The position numbers and the translations under genes are program-made. The notes below the pieces were generated by a model. The model saw only the letters and a program-made list of their open reading frames with translations. It was not told the origin of the DNA and searched no databases. Below, piece by piece: positions 24,759 through 36,720 of a stretch of 64,000 nucleotides of DNA (position 1 is the first letter of the stretch; the number at the start of each line of letters is the position of its first letter). The stretch is from Acestrorhynchus altus (Eukaryota; Chordata; Actinopteri; Characiformes; Acestrorhynchidae), in the NCBI GenBank assembly GCA_034509495.1, contig CM067512.1, positions 4,864,959 through 4,928,958 on the forward strand. Direction: 5' to 3'.

Positions 24759-27700
24759 TTAATCATCTCCGCCACAGAGGTAGAGCAGGGCTTTTCCATA
24801 ATCTCCATCAGTGTCCTCCTGAAGATGGAGAGAAAAATGTACCGTCAGTTTTATAAAGCAAGACACGCACAGCTCTAACTGTCCCGAATCATCTCTAAAA
24901 TGAACTTAAGATAAAGTAACTGGTTTTAGCTGGACAGTCATTGGTATTCCCAAAGGGTCTTGTGTGAACTAATGATTTCTAAGAACTAAATCTGCTTCTA
25001 GGTATCAACAAATATGCATACATATTTTTTTGGGTTCAGTTTTATTAAATAAAAAATTGCTTAAACTATAGTTCTGTTCTTATTTCTAGTTCCGGGACAA
25101 CTTCTTCCCCTAGGAAGAACATGCAACTTACAAGCTGTATGTGTGTGTGTGTGTGTGTGTGTGAGTGTGTGTGAGAGTGCGTGACACCTGCCTGTATGGT
25201 GCGGTACAGAGATTCTCCAAACATCTTCTTGTATTCAGCCCTGATGTCCAGCATGTCCTCCTCACTCCTGGAGACCATGATCCTGATCAGTGTCTCGTCA
25301 TCAGTGCCAGCACGCTGGACAAACACAAACAAACATAAAATAACATCACTCTATTGGCAATTAAGAAACCATATAGATAAAAAACCATAGTGCCCAGTGC
25401 TGTTCCACTGCATTACCATGCACTGAAATGAGATCTCGTTAACTTTGGTTATTCTTACCCTCATAGACTCGCGCAGATTTTCAGCAAAATAGCGCGGAAC
25501 ACTTTTAACACATTTCACTGCGGAGAGACAAAGCACCCATTACCCCCAGTTCATTTCACCCCAGAGGAAAGTGATGCATCTGAAGTGCTGAATGGTTAAA
25601 TGTATTGTTATGTGATTTGTTACAGCAAAGCTGATAAATTATTATAATTATTTCTTCCTTTCTTACCCACTGCTAACAGCACTTCCTCCAGGTTGCCAGT
25701 GCACTCCCCCTGAATGCTCTCTTCTATGTCGCAGCCAGCCAGCTTCTTATAGGTCTCAAAAACTGAAGAGAAGTTTAGAAATTATTAAATCATATTTTGT
25801 GCCTTATATGTATCAGTAGTCAGATGGTACATATAATAATACTAATAATAATACTAATAATAATAATCATAACAATGACAATCATCATCATCATCATTTC
25901 GTTTAACATATTTCAAAATATGGGTATTTGATTTTAAACATGATGTGTAAAGCGAAAATCAGGTGCAGAACTTCATCTGCAGATGATTACACAATCATGA
26001 GAGAGGACTTTGGATGAGGCTGTATAATTTAAACCTCAGTCATTACTTCTGTTTGCTCTTGACTGTTGAAGTGGTATCACCATGGCCAGATCCAAAGAGC
26101 TGTAAATGCAGAGGAGTCTGGGAAGTGACTTTGAAAGATCTTGGAACAATTAGAAATAATTCATTCCACTGTCTGCAAAATAATTTACAAATGAGTCAAA
26201 GGCCAACATGACCAGGGCCTAGCAAGTGCAACCCAAGAGTACAATGCAAGGTGCTCAAAGAAGAAGCTTCCTAATTCTTCACATGACTGTATGTGCACAG
26301 TGGGAGGGTAAGGATCTACACTGGATGTAATAGTAGTACGGTATGTCCTATATATGTAGTATTATACTGTAGATAGGTACCTTTCCTCAGATGCTCTATG
26401 CTCCTGTTGCCAAGGATGTTGATGAACTTGTCTTCATCTGTGCCGAACTTCTCAGCACCGGCAGCAAACAACTCCTGAAACATGATCAACAAACAAACAC
26501 ATAAAAGTGTCTTAAGACTGAAACTTACACCCAGGTGTCACATTACTCTTGTGAGTTCACTTTAAACCTGGCACCCTTTGTTCTACCACAGGATAAAGAA
26601 ATAATGAGACAGAGACCAAACCAAGCCTTACTGTTCCTCATCATCACATGTGACTCAAACAAATAATATTTGATAGTTATTGGTCCTACAGTGCTCTGTT
26701 TCAACTGATAGATGAGACAGAGGGCGGCTAATAAATCAGGTAGCCACAGATGGGTGGCATTCGAGGTTAGAGATTTCGAATGGTCACCATCCCAGCTCAT
26801 GCCCAACTCCCCAACTTATCCCAAAAGTATTGGATGGAGCACCATCATTCCAGAGAAAACAGTTATACTGCTCCACAGATCAATGCTGGGGCGTTACATA
26901 CTTCTACAGTCCACACATGGCATTAGGCACAGTGCCCAACACCAGAGACTCCTATTTTACTAGTAATACTTCTATACAGGGACTAGATCAGCATTTGCAT
27001 ATATGGGTCAGCACATTCATAGCACATTCAATAGCATCTCAAACATTTTCAGTCAGGGATAGGGCTGGTGATGCATTTACTGGAATAGTGATCAGGGATT
27101 AGCTGTCCATCTCCACCAAGACAAAAATGGAAATAGTAATTGAAGATGATGTGCTGTCCTGGCCCTCTCATTCAACATCAAGCTCCTGTAGGTGTAATGT
27201 GTAAGCATCTCAATACTTCTGACCAGCATTATCTCCTGTTACTGTTGTAATTTTACTTGATGAGACACAGAACAGATACAGACGTGGAGCCTGGTCTGTT
27301 TACCTTGGCATCTTTCTCCACTCTGCCTTCATCCACTCCCTCATCCCTCTCACCCTGGTAGAGAAACAGAAGCACATAATCAAGGACATCCCATCATCAG
27401 CGGAGGACTGATATGAGCCTACTTTTTCCTGAGACCGGCCTGATGAGTTTTCCTCAACCAGGCAACCTCTAATCTCAAATTACCGTGGCATATGACTCGG
27501 GTGCATTTAATCCTCACTCTGCCACCACCTTAAGAGCAGTTTTAATCACTTAGGGGTGACATCATTGCTGCTCATGTTATCAACTCCCAGAGAAGACATC
27601 TATTCCGTGGCTTCAGCTATCGCCTCCCATCTTTCCATTCTGAGCATCTCTTGATACAATCTCCTTCAAATGTGACCTTTAGGTCTCATATAACCTTGTT

Positions 27701-30700
27701 TTGTAGATCCCCTTTCTATGTTTCTGGCTGTCCTTTCTCTTATTCGTGTATTTTGGATTGCAAATAGACTACATTTAGCCCACAGCAAAGTGTTCGCCAA
27801 CTATGGGCTAAATACCGTGCTCAAAGGTACAACAGTGATCAGTTGGGGTCAAAGCTCTGATCTCTTGGGTCAAGACCAAGGAATTGGATTGCTGTGATAT
27901 CCAGGGGTTAAACTGGGAGAAGGCCTTTTTATACTGCCTATCAGTGACTGAGTGACTAAGACAACCTATCACTGAATAGTTAAATAGGTTTAATGACTGC
28001 ATCGTATATTTGAAATTCCTCATTTTTGCACCATTTTACAGTAGTTTCTGTTTACATGATCTAAAGTTAATCCCTTAAAATGCAGTAGATAGAATATAAC
28101 AAGCCAAACACAAGATTTAATTTTTAACCATTTAGAAAGGGTTCTATGTGGCACTAAAATGGTTCCAATATCCACCACAGCATAAAGAAACAGTTGAATC
28201 CCACCCATTACCTGCAGAAGGATAATCAGCATCCTCTGGAAATGTCCAGAGGTGTCTCCCATGATGTCTTTCTCCAGTTTGCCTCCATGCTCTAGGTTAT
28301 ATGAGACAGAAGAGGACTGCTGACACTAAGGTCAAACAATGGTCATCAGACTATGCCCTAATTGACCCAACTATGAACTCTGTGAGTTCTAAGAGCATTC
28401 TTCCCCTGTCATAGATTCCATTGGATCATATTTCGCTCTAAGTAACCGTATTGCAGAAAATATTTATCCAACTTGTGTTACTTGGGTGTTAAGGTATCAT
28501 ATCTACCTAACTACTTCATAAAGTATAGTTCATACATTGGTATATACTATATACAAAAATAAGGGAAGATGAGATAAATGCTGACACAGTCTTTGGACAA
28601 AGGCTTATTTGACCCAACTATACACTCATTGAGTTCTAAGAGCATTTATTTGCTGTCATATATTCTATTATATTCTATTATCCCTCCTTCAATACCTGAC
28701 TTAGATAACAAACACCCCATACACTATATGCACAAAGTATTAGGACATCTGCTCATTTACTGTTTCTTCTGAAATCAAGGGCAGTAAAATGCGTCCTGTC
28801 TCTACTGCCCAATGAAAGCTTCTACCAGACCCTGGAGCATTGCTGTGAGGATTTGATTGCTTTCAGTTACAAGAGCATAAGTTGACTTCAGGATCCTGGA
28901 TCCCCAACCCATCCCAAAAGTACTAGATGGAGCATCATTTCAGTTCCACTGCTCCCCACCTCAATACTTTGTCTTACTTACTTTTTCTCTAAAGGGACTA
29001 GACAATCTGTGTGTGCATTTGCACATCTGTGTCAGCAATAGGTGCAAATTAAAGTAGATGAATGCATTGATTAGAAGGGGTTTCCACAAACATTTGCATA
29101 TGCGTATGCGGAATATGACATACCTATTGTGCACTCAGTGGTCATTGTGTCAGCAGTTTCCAGTATAAGATAACAAAACATCTCATTGGCTGATACTCAT
29201 TTCATTTGATATTAATGTTCAATTGAGTAAAATATGACATTACAGTCCATCAAATGATAGCTCAATGCTTTTAGCATGGCTCAAGTTCATTTAAAAGAAA
29301 CTAGAGCTGGGTTAGTAACAGGATCAGCCCGGCTTATTTTCCACAGGCAGAGTAATGATTACCTTTCTTGTATGCCTTGACAATCTCCTTCTTCTGCTCA
29401 GGAGTCCTGGAGGCCAGGATTTCAATCAGAACTTTATCATTGGTGCCTACTCCCTGTGTTACAAGAGATACAATTACAAAGGTAAATTTAACTTCTTTGT
29501 GCACATCCTAAAGCTCAAACCTGGGATCTGCTGGGGAAATTAATCAAATTTTCAAAATTTATAAATATTACAATCATTGAGGTGTAAGGCCATTTAGCGT
29601 TATATCAGGCATCGTGCAGAATACTTGCAAACATTTTATGAAACAGTAACATTTTACTGTGGATTGTAGCTTTAAGAGGCTTTAAATACTTTGGACATCT
29701 TGGGTCAGATGGACAAAAATGTCTTAAGACAGACATTCTTCCTGAATGTGCTTTTTTCTGAACTTTATGCCATGTGGTATTTCACATTGTATATGCTATG
29801 AAATGCAGTATTAAAGACAACAAGGGTATACCAGAACTAAATAATCCAATAACTGTACAGTATTCTGATCTTGATTAAGATGAATGATCTTACATGCACT
29901 ATACAAATCATGGAAATAATGGGAAAACTCCGGGTTTACATGAGTCAGGCAATAATCATATTAGAATGCGTGTGCAGACTGAGAAATCTGAGAAAAATCA
30001 GATTAAGCTGTATACATGTGCTGAGAAATCTGATTACTGAGCCAAAATCTAGCTTTTCTTAATGTGGTCTTAAGAAAATCTTCAAGACATCTCATTTAAA
30101 CACTGGTTCAAAAAACTACAGGAAAGTGGCTTTTCTCTGGAATTTTGTGCAGGTGAAAATGCTTCATGGTACCTTGATGGCCTTGTGAATTTCGTATGCA
30201 TCATATACATGAGGAGGAGACATCAGAGCCACGATCAGATCCTCAAGCTTCCCACCCAACTCTGACTTTACATCCTTCACCAGGTCCTATAGAGAAAGAG
30301 AGGGAGAGAATTAGATGTAGAGCTTCTGGCTTATTTATAGCTATTGACTGATTATGGAATAATTTCTTTGCTGACAGCAGTGAAAATGGAAATCCCACCC
30401 ATACCATCAGTCATTAACGTGAACAGAACAAGAGGCCTGAAATTGACTTCATTTGCCGTTCATCATCTTCCATGGCAATCTGAGCTATTTTCAATACAGA
30501 GTGTGCACACACATGCAGAAGCTCATACACTAAAAATGATATAGGGACACAATATATGGACAAAAGTATTGGGACACTTACTCATTTATTGTTTCCTCTG
30601 AAATCAAGGGTATTAAAAAGAGACTGTCCTGCTTTTGAGTAACTGTTTCTATTGTCCAGGTAAGGCTTAATATCTGATCTTGCTATGAAAGCATTGTTAT

Positions 30701-33700
30701 GAGTATTTGATTGCATTCAGTGACAAGAGCATTACTGAGGACAGGCTACTGGATGATCTCATCCCACCTCATCTTCAACTTCCCAATGCATCCTAAAAGT
30801 ATTCGATGAGGCTTCATCATTCCATAGAACAAAGTTCCATTAGGCATGGTGCCTGATAGCTGTTCATTCATTAGATGGGGTGTCCACAAACATTTGGAAA
30901 CACGGTGTAAATAAATTAAACATATCATAAAATAATATAACATATAACAATAATATAAAACCTTACATTGTCAGACTCATCACAGAGTGTAAGCCTCAGT
31001 TGATTCACAGTGATTACAGTGTTAATCAACAGTGTTACCCTCTTAAAAATAAGGACCCCACAGATGGTTTTTCAAGTGGTTTTATGTTATTCACTTAAAA
31101 AACATTTGTTTACACTGACATCTTTAAACCTGTAACAGAGGTAGTCTGAGAACGTTTTTGGAACTTTGAAAAATAGTAAAGCCTCTGTAGCTGAACAAAC
31201 ATGAAACAGTATCACAAGCTTGATTTGATTATCTTATGAAAGACTGAGTACTGTCCCTTCTAATGAATGCATTCAGCTACTTTAATTGGGATCCCATTGC
31301 AGACACAGATGTTCAAATTCACACACAGCTTGTCTAGTTCCTGGAGAAAAGTACTGCCAAAAGATTATGACTCTGTGGAGCAGATAAACATAAACAAACT
31401 GTGTCAGTGCCAATGACTAATGCCAGGTGTGGGCTAAAAGGTTATACATCCGACCAGTATTGAGCAGTGGAGCAGAGGAACCCTGTTCACTGGAAAGATG
31501 GTGCTCCACACAGTAATTATGGGATTTAAGTTGGGGTGTTGCTGAATGTAATCAAACTTTCACAGCAATGTTCCAAAATATAGTAGGAAGTCTTCCCTGG
31601 ACAGCAGAGACAGTTATTTCAACAAAGCAGGATAAACTCTTTTTAATGCTCTTGATTTCAGAAGAAACAATGAATGAGCAGATGTCCCAATAGTTTTGTC
31701 CATACAGCATACCTGTCAATTAGAATGTTTTACGTTTCAGTAGGCTCATTACGTATTAATTAAAAGGTACTCAATTTTTCATATAATTTTTCATATTTTT
31801 CATAGTTTGGGCTCCAAATGGCCTTACTATTACTATCCGAGGGTCACAGGTTTGAATTCCGGGTCATGCTGCTTGCCATTGGCAGCCAGAGTCAGAGGGA
31901 GACTGCTCCCTCTCTGGGTAGGTAGATGGCGCTCTCTCCCCACATTACACCCAAAGCGATTCTGGTCGGCACAGGCGTCTGTTAGCCACTGTATCAGAGT
32001 CAGGGGCCCAGCACTTTACTCCAAGTGCATTGGCTGTCCGGCAAGAATGCAAACGGGCAGCAGTTCAAAAAGAGGTGGTGGTTGATGTCATATATATCGG
32101 AGGATGCATGTGCTCATCCTCACCCTCCTAGTGTTGGGAGCATTGGGTGTGATTGGGCATAAGTGAGGATAATGGTTTGGGAACTGGCACTTCCAATTGC
32201 AGGAAGAAAATCGGGGGGTAAGTATTTTGTTTTGAAAAAAGAGTTAAAGGTAAGATAAGTATCTACAAAACATCTTAAGTGTGTGCAATCCAAATAAACA
32301 ATTACCCTGATCATATACATGACATATCACGTATGAACGTCCAAAGTTTAGTTACTTCAAGTTTAGCTTTGCCTAAATAAAAGTACTATGTTTCATCAGG
32401 GATGTATCTAGGTCTTACCTTGCCATGAGCTTTCTTATAGGCAGCTTTGATCTCTTGTCTTTGGTCATTGCTGCGAGCAGTTAAGAGCATGAGGATGGCA
32501 TCTTCATCCGTGCCTGCAATTATAAACCACACAGTTTAAAGAAGGTTTCGACCCCTTTAAACACATTGTTTTTAAGGAGACAATCCTCTTTTTGGTCATC
32601 ATAATGATGAGTGGCAACAAAATTTCAGGCAAGCCTATAGAGATCCTAAATTAATTTAACAGGAGCACTGAACATAAATCCCATGCTACTCTTATAAACA
32701 ACCTATGCATGGCTGGATTCACTGTACAGGTATATGACTGTCCAATATCAAAAACAAAATGTAACATTTAAAATATTTTAATATATTTGACAATAGATAG
32801 AGTCCAGCAGCAGCATCATTACAGTACAAGCAGAGAAGAAGGTAATAATGATATAATAAATAATAATACATATTGGTGGTCTGGTTACTGCTCAATGATC
32901 CATTTGTAAATATTCTGGTAGTATCATTGTTATGTTATGTTAGTATTAGAAATACTAATGAATAGTATGTCTGCCTGCCAGGGAATCTGAGAAAGAAGCC
33001 TCAGGATAGGTTTAACACGAGGTGAGAGGGTACAAGGGGACTAATTTCAAAACAGTGTTAACGAGGCCCATAGCTGATGCCACCCTAGTAATTTTTGTCC
33101 ATATAGTGGGTGTGTGTGAAGAATATTTAAATTGGTAAATAAACTTTACACTTCTACACATCTTTAAACATTTAAAAGGTTCTACATAGAGAAATCTAAT
33201 TTTTCTAGAGCATAAATGAAAACTGCATTTTTAATTTTAGTGTAAATAATGTAACGAACTGAAAGCACCAAGTGGTGCAATTAGCAACATGCATGTGTCA
33301 TTGTTCTGCCATGATCCATATTACCTTTCTCACTTAACCCCTAATTTGAGGTTAAGTGAGAAAGATGACATCATCAGTTCCCAACCAAGCTCTCTCAGCC
33401 CTACATATGTGCAAGCTTCCAGCAATGGAACTGTCTCACTTGCTGTCTTCACCTTGAGCACACTACCATTCAAAGCTTCAGAAGCACTTGGTATGCAATG
33501 GATTATTGTTTTATTTTTGTTTACTCGATCATTGTTTATGAAAATTCAATTGTAATATTGCTATACAGATTTTGTTAAACATTTGAAATAGTATTACATA
33601 ATATTTTACAGTAAAGTTACTGTAATTATCTATTTTTTCAATGAAATAAACATTCATGGCCTCCCTTTCTCTGGGTGGTTATGGCGAGTAAGGATGGATG

Positions 33701-36105
33701 TCCCTTTTCCACGTTTCTCAGTTTGTTTGGATAATTGTTGACTAAAATAAAAGCTGCTTACTCACCAATCCCTTTCATGGCTTTGCGTAAGAGGTCAGCA
33801 TCCTGCTTAGGGTTGAATTTCACAAAGGGTTTCACACTGCCTCTGTCAGCCTGTAGGACAGAACACACATAGAAGCAACAGTAGAGTCTGTAATCATCTC
33901 AGAGACCACCTAGAAGAGTGGCCACCAACCCTGCACCTGGGGATCTACCTTCCACCAGACTTATGTTCAACCTAACTGATCCTTTAAACTAAGCCTTGAA
34001 GGGCTTGATGCTTGATGTTTTGTTTTGAGTTTGAAGTATGGACTGAAGAAGAAAGACCCTCAGATCCTAAGGAGGAGGTTTGGAAACCAAACGTGGCAAT
34101 TTCTTGGGGCTTATTTTCAAAATATATCTGACAAAATTAAGGCAATCTAATTGGATTAAACGCGGAAAAAAAGTTTTGTTTTTTTGTTTTTTTGTTTTTT
34201 TAACAGGTTATAAATCCTTGATCCTGAAGATTTGGATTTGATTATTCAAATCAACTTGTATATAAATTAAATATTTATTTTCAGAACTTTAAGCAGAAAT
34301 CTTGCAAACCTTTAATACTAAATAACAGGATGATGTTTATGCAACCTTGATAGGTGAATTCAGGTTGGATAAAAATGACTTATTTATGTACATAAATTAC
34401 TTAAACCTGTGCTCTGTGCAGTGTTTTTAAACATATTTATAAAACTCTAGTTTAAACTTTATAAACCACAATGGAAAAAAAGTATTTTATCTTAACTATT
34501 GTTACAGCTTAAATTCTAATGCAATTAATTGATCTTCAAATAAAGGTGAAATAGATACAAAAACATATTATTAGCTCTTTTTTACAGTGTAACCAAAAAT
34601 GAATTACTCATAATTAAATATATTGGCAGAAGTTGGCAACAACATTATGGCCTCATTTCTTTGCTTATAATAATATTTTAATAGTATTAAATGTATATGT
34701 ATGATTTCCTCATATGAATGCTTTCATTTGAGACCCAGCTGGATTAAAAGATCTACAAAAACAACCCCTGATTATTTCTCCAATGCTTAGACAGTTGCAC
34801 CTGCTCAGTCTGCTTTCTAATAAACCTATAAAACATGTAAACAAGACTGGCTTCACATTTCATAGGACTGCCACCCTGCAGACTGCTCAGTGTATCCGAG
34901 CCTTAAAGGCCAGTTTAAGGTCCAACAGGACTGATGTGAGAGGCCAAGCATGGCTAATCCTTATAGATTCAGAGATGAAATGATAGACATGTTTCTTTAT
35001 CTCAGCAAGACTGATGCCAAACCACTGAGCTGATACGTGCTGTACCACGGTCTGACCACTCCACATCCGATCTACTGTAATCCAATCAACCATCAACTGG
35101 AAACCTCGTGACAGCTTTGTCCAGGCCAACACAGATCTGTTACCTCCAGCAAGTGAGACTGAGACACATCAGAGAAATCGCAAACTATCTGATGGCACCA
35201 TCTCTATTTAAATAAGCCACATTTATTTAATCAGATTACATTAACAGGGTAGTTACAGTGAACAGTAAATGATGCTGCAGTCCACATAAAGGAGGACAAT
35301 AGAGCTGGACATGTATCAGTGAAAAAGGAACAAATGCCTTAATGCCATTCACTGTGACTCTGACGGGTTTGACAATCTGACAATCTGACAGGTATGACCT
35401 TAAATGACCACGGTCATCTCTGAAACACATCACGGGTAATGCTGTACGATCCCTGATTCAGAACAACACATTTCTCTCACCTGTGTTATTTTTGCTCAGA
35501 TAGATTTTCACTTTTTCTTCAAATAAAGGAAAAGATATTTAATTAACTTGTGATTTACTGATGCAGAATAGTAACATAAGGTCTTTAATAGATGTAATGA
35601 AACCAGTTTCAGAAAGGTGTTAAATAATTTATGAATAGGGTTAATTAAAATAAGTACTATTTTTTATTTAATTATCTGGATCTTAGTCAATGTAATATTT
35701 ACATCTATAATATCCACTGACTGTTTTATATATTATGTATTATATAATATATTTTATTATAAAAAATGATAAATATTTATAATTTTTATTGTCTGCCATT
35801 ATCAAAATTGTCACATTGACAATCTGCTGAAATACTGAAGATGTATTTCCTCCAAAACAATTTTAAAGTAGCCTACTTATAATAGATGAAAATCAAATCA
35901 TGACACTTTATTTGATCAATTTAAAAAAAATCTCATTCATTCAATACTTTTAAATCTAATTTATCTGTAATACGATTTACACATAACACCTCTCTCTGTC
36001 ATCTCTCATTTTCTGTCTGTTTACACTGTTTAAAAGTTTGCAGTCAATGTTTTTATCAATTACATATTGCATATAAGAACTGAGAGCTGTCTATTTATCT
36101 ATCTT

Positions 36106-36150
<45 letters not shown>

Positions 36151-36241
36151 TTGTTGATCTATCGATCTATCTATATACATGTCTGTCTTTCTATCTATCT
36201 ATCTACATGCCTAGCTATCTATTTATCTACATGTCTGTCTT

Positions 36242-36335
<94 letters not shown>

Positions 36336-36439
36336 CAGTATTAATGCACTTGAGTAGACTGTGTTCAGCAGTTTGTTAGACCCTGTCTCTGCTGTCTCTG
36401 AATCTGGTGTGTAGAAGCTGGTCGTGATGATCTTACCAT
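24759..36439 (-). CDS. anxa5: Annexin A5, complete
   Basis: Calcium-dependent phosphatidylserine-binding protein, 316 aa (human 320). Coding exons in transcript order: 36439-36437 (ATG only), 33850-33766, 32513-32419, 30286-30173, 29453-29363, 28291-28212, 27354-27304, 26474-26381, 25762-25667, 25517-25459, 25314-25192, 24818-24759. All phases join. Four annexin repeats are visible through their calcium loops: MKGIGTDE (residues 26-33), GVGTND (100-105), KFGTDE (182-187) and RRAGTDDE (256-263). VALM, SELGGKLEDL, GDTSG and the C-terminal LLYLCGGDD match annexin A5. Oddities: Phe183 replaces the well-known Trp187 of human; loop IV has Arg where human has Gly; and the last intron appears to begin with GC. 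Introns hold several MITE and SINE copies. It ends tail-to-tail with fgfbp1 and points away from smim43. Confidence 0.95.
25140..25178 (+). repeat. (GT)n tract; CA repeat in the anxa5 transcript
   Basis: Interrupted GT repeat on the + strand. In the anxa5 pre-mRNA it is a CA repeat starting about 13 nt inside the last intron, next to the GC donor. Confidence 0.9.
26780..27000 (+). repeat. MITE-like element, truncated copy 2
   Basis: Internal part of the same family as 30550-30909, in an anxa5 intron: aaaagtattggatggagc, accatcattccagagaa, cactgctccaca-like, ggcattaggcac and agggactaga. The ends are missing or blurred. Confidence 0.55.
28720..29108 (+). repeat. MITE-like element, copy 3
   Basis: Starts acactatatgcacaaagtat and ends ggtttccacaaacatttgca. 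Internal landmarks are tgtttcttctgaaatcaag, gcattgctgtgaggatttg and agggactagacaatctg. Full-length, in an anxa5 intron. Confidence 0.75.
30550..30909 (+). repeat. MITE-like element, copy 4
   Basis: The 5' end tatatggacaaaagtattgg and the 3' end ccacaaacatttggaaacac form imperfect inverted termini of about 28 bp. The interior is shared with copies 3 and 5 but shortened in the middle. In an anxa5 intron. Confidence 0.8.
31250..31714 (-). repeat. MITE-like element, copy 5
   Basis: Reverse orientation: begins ctgtcccttctaatgaatgc and ends gtcccaatagttttgtccat. Internal ttgagcagtggagcagagga and gctgaatgtaatcaaact match copy 1. About 465 bp, the longest copy, so probably nearest to full length. 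In an anxa5 intron. Confidence 0.75.
31806..32222 (+). repeat. tRNA-derived SINE-like repeat with head
   Basis: A box-B-like ggtttgaattcc lies at 31849-31860 after ggccttactattac...gagggtcac. It is followed by the body shared with 4150-4470 and the tail gaaaatcggggggtaa. No full tRNA fold could be drawn. In an anxa5 intron. Confidence 0.65.
33325..33364. repeat. Perfect 15-bp hairpin in anxa5 intron
   Basis: Arm 33325-33339 (ctttctcacttaacc) is the exact reverse complement of 33350-33364, separated by 10 bases. Confidence 0.8.
33905..34030. repeat. Dispersed repeat fragment
   Basis: The motif ccaccaaccctgcacctgg, then gatctaccttccac, matches 57640-57825 (ccaccaaccctgctcctgg-type order). It is a short non-coding teleost repeat of unknown class, in the first coding intron of anxa5. 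Confidence 0.45.
36090..36334 (+). repeat. (CTAT)n tetranucleotide repeat
   Basis: About 245 bases of CTAT units with a few acatgtctgt interruptions between 36175 and 36240. It lies in anxa5 intron sequence. The SIYLSIY open frame over it is an artefact. Confidence 0.95.
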
Positions 36440-36720
36440 CTGAGCTGTAAGGCTGCTCTCAGTTCCAGTCCACGTGCTGCAGTCTAAAAACAAAAGCACA
36501 GCACATCAATCAAATCTAATCAAATCTAATGAATTTATCAATCAACGTAAACTAAATGCAGCTTGTGTCCATCAGAATAAACCACTAAGTGTGTCATACC
36601 TGCGTCTCTGCCTCACCTGTGGGTGTGCACACCTGAACAGCACCACAGGGCTGCGGCTTGTCCACACGGCTCTGAGACACGCCCATTTACCATGACGTCA
36701 CCGTTGTAGGTCTCATAAGG
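36437..36720 (-). promoter_or_regulatory. anxa5 5' exons and promoter with CRE
   Basis: On the - strand a non-coding first exon appears to end at 36617 (cccacag/gtgagg). A second exon starts at 36483 after tttttag and ends with the ATG at 36437, which is followed by gtaaga. Upstream of exon 1 a perfect palindromic CRE (TGACGTCA) lies at 36693-36700, beside a gggcgtgtc GC/CACCC box. The start site itself is not defined. Confidence 0.5.

Noticed and set aside
31841..31870. Possible tRNA gene (box-B-like motif)
   Set aside because: No complete cloverleaf or acceptor stem; part of a SINE that recurs at 4150-4470.
36067..36357. 96-aa frame of SIYLSIYL repeats
   Set aside because: Translation of the (CTAT)n repeat in an anxa5 intron.
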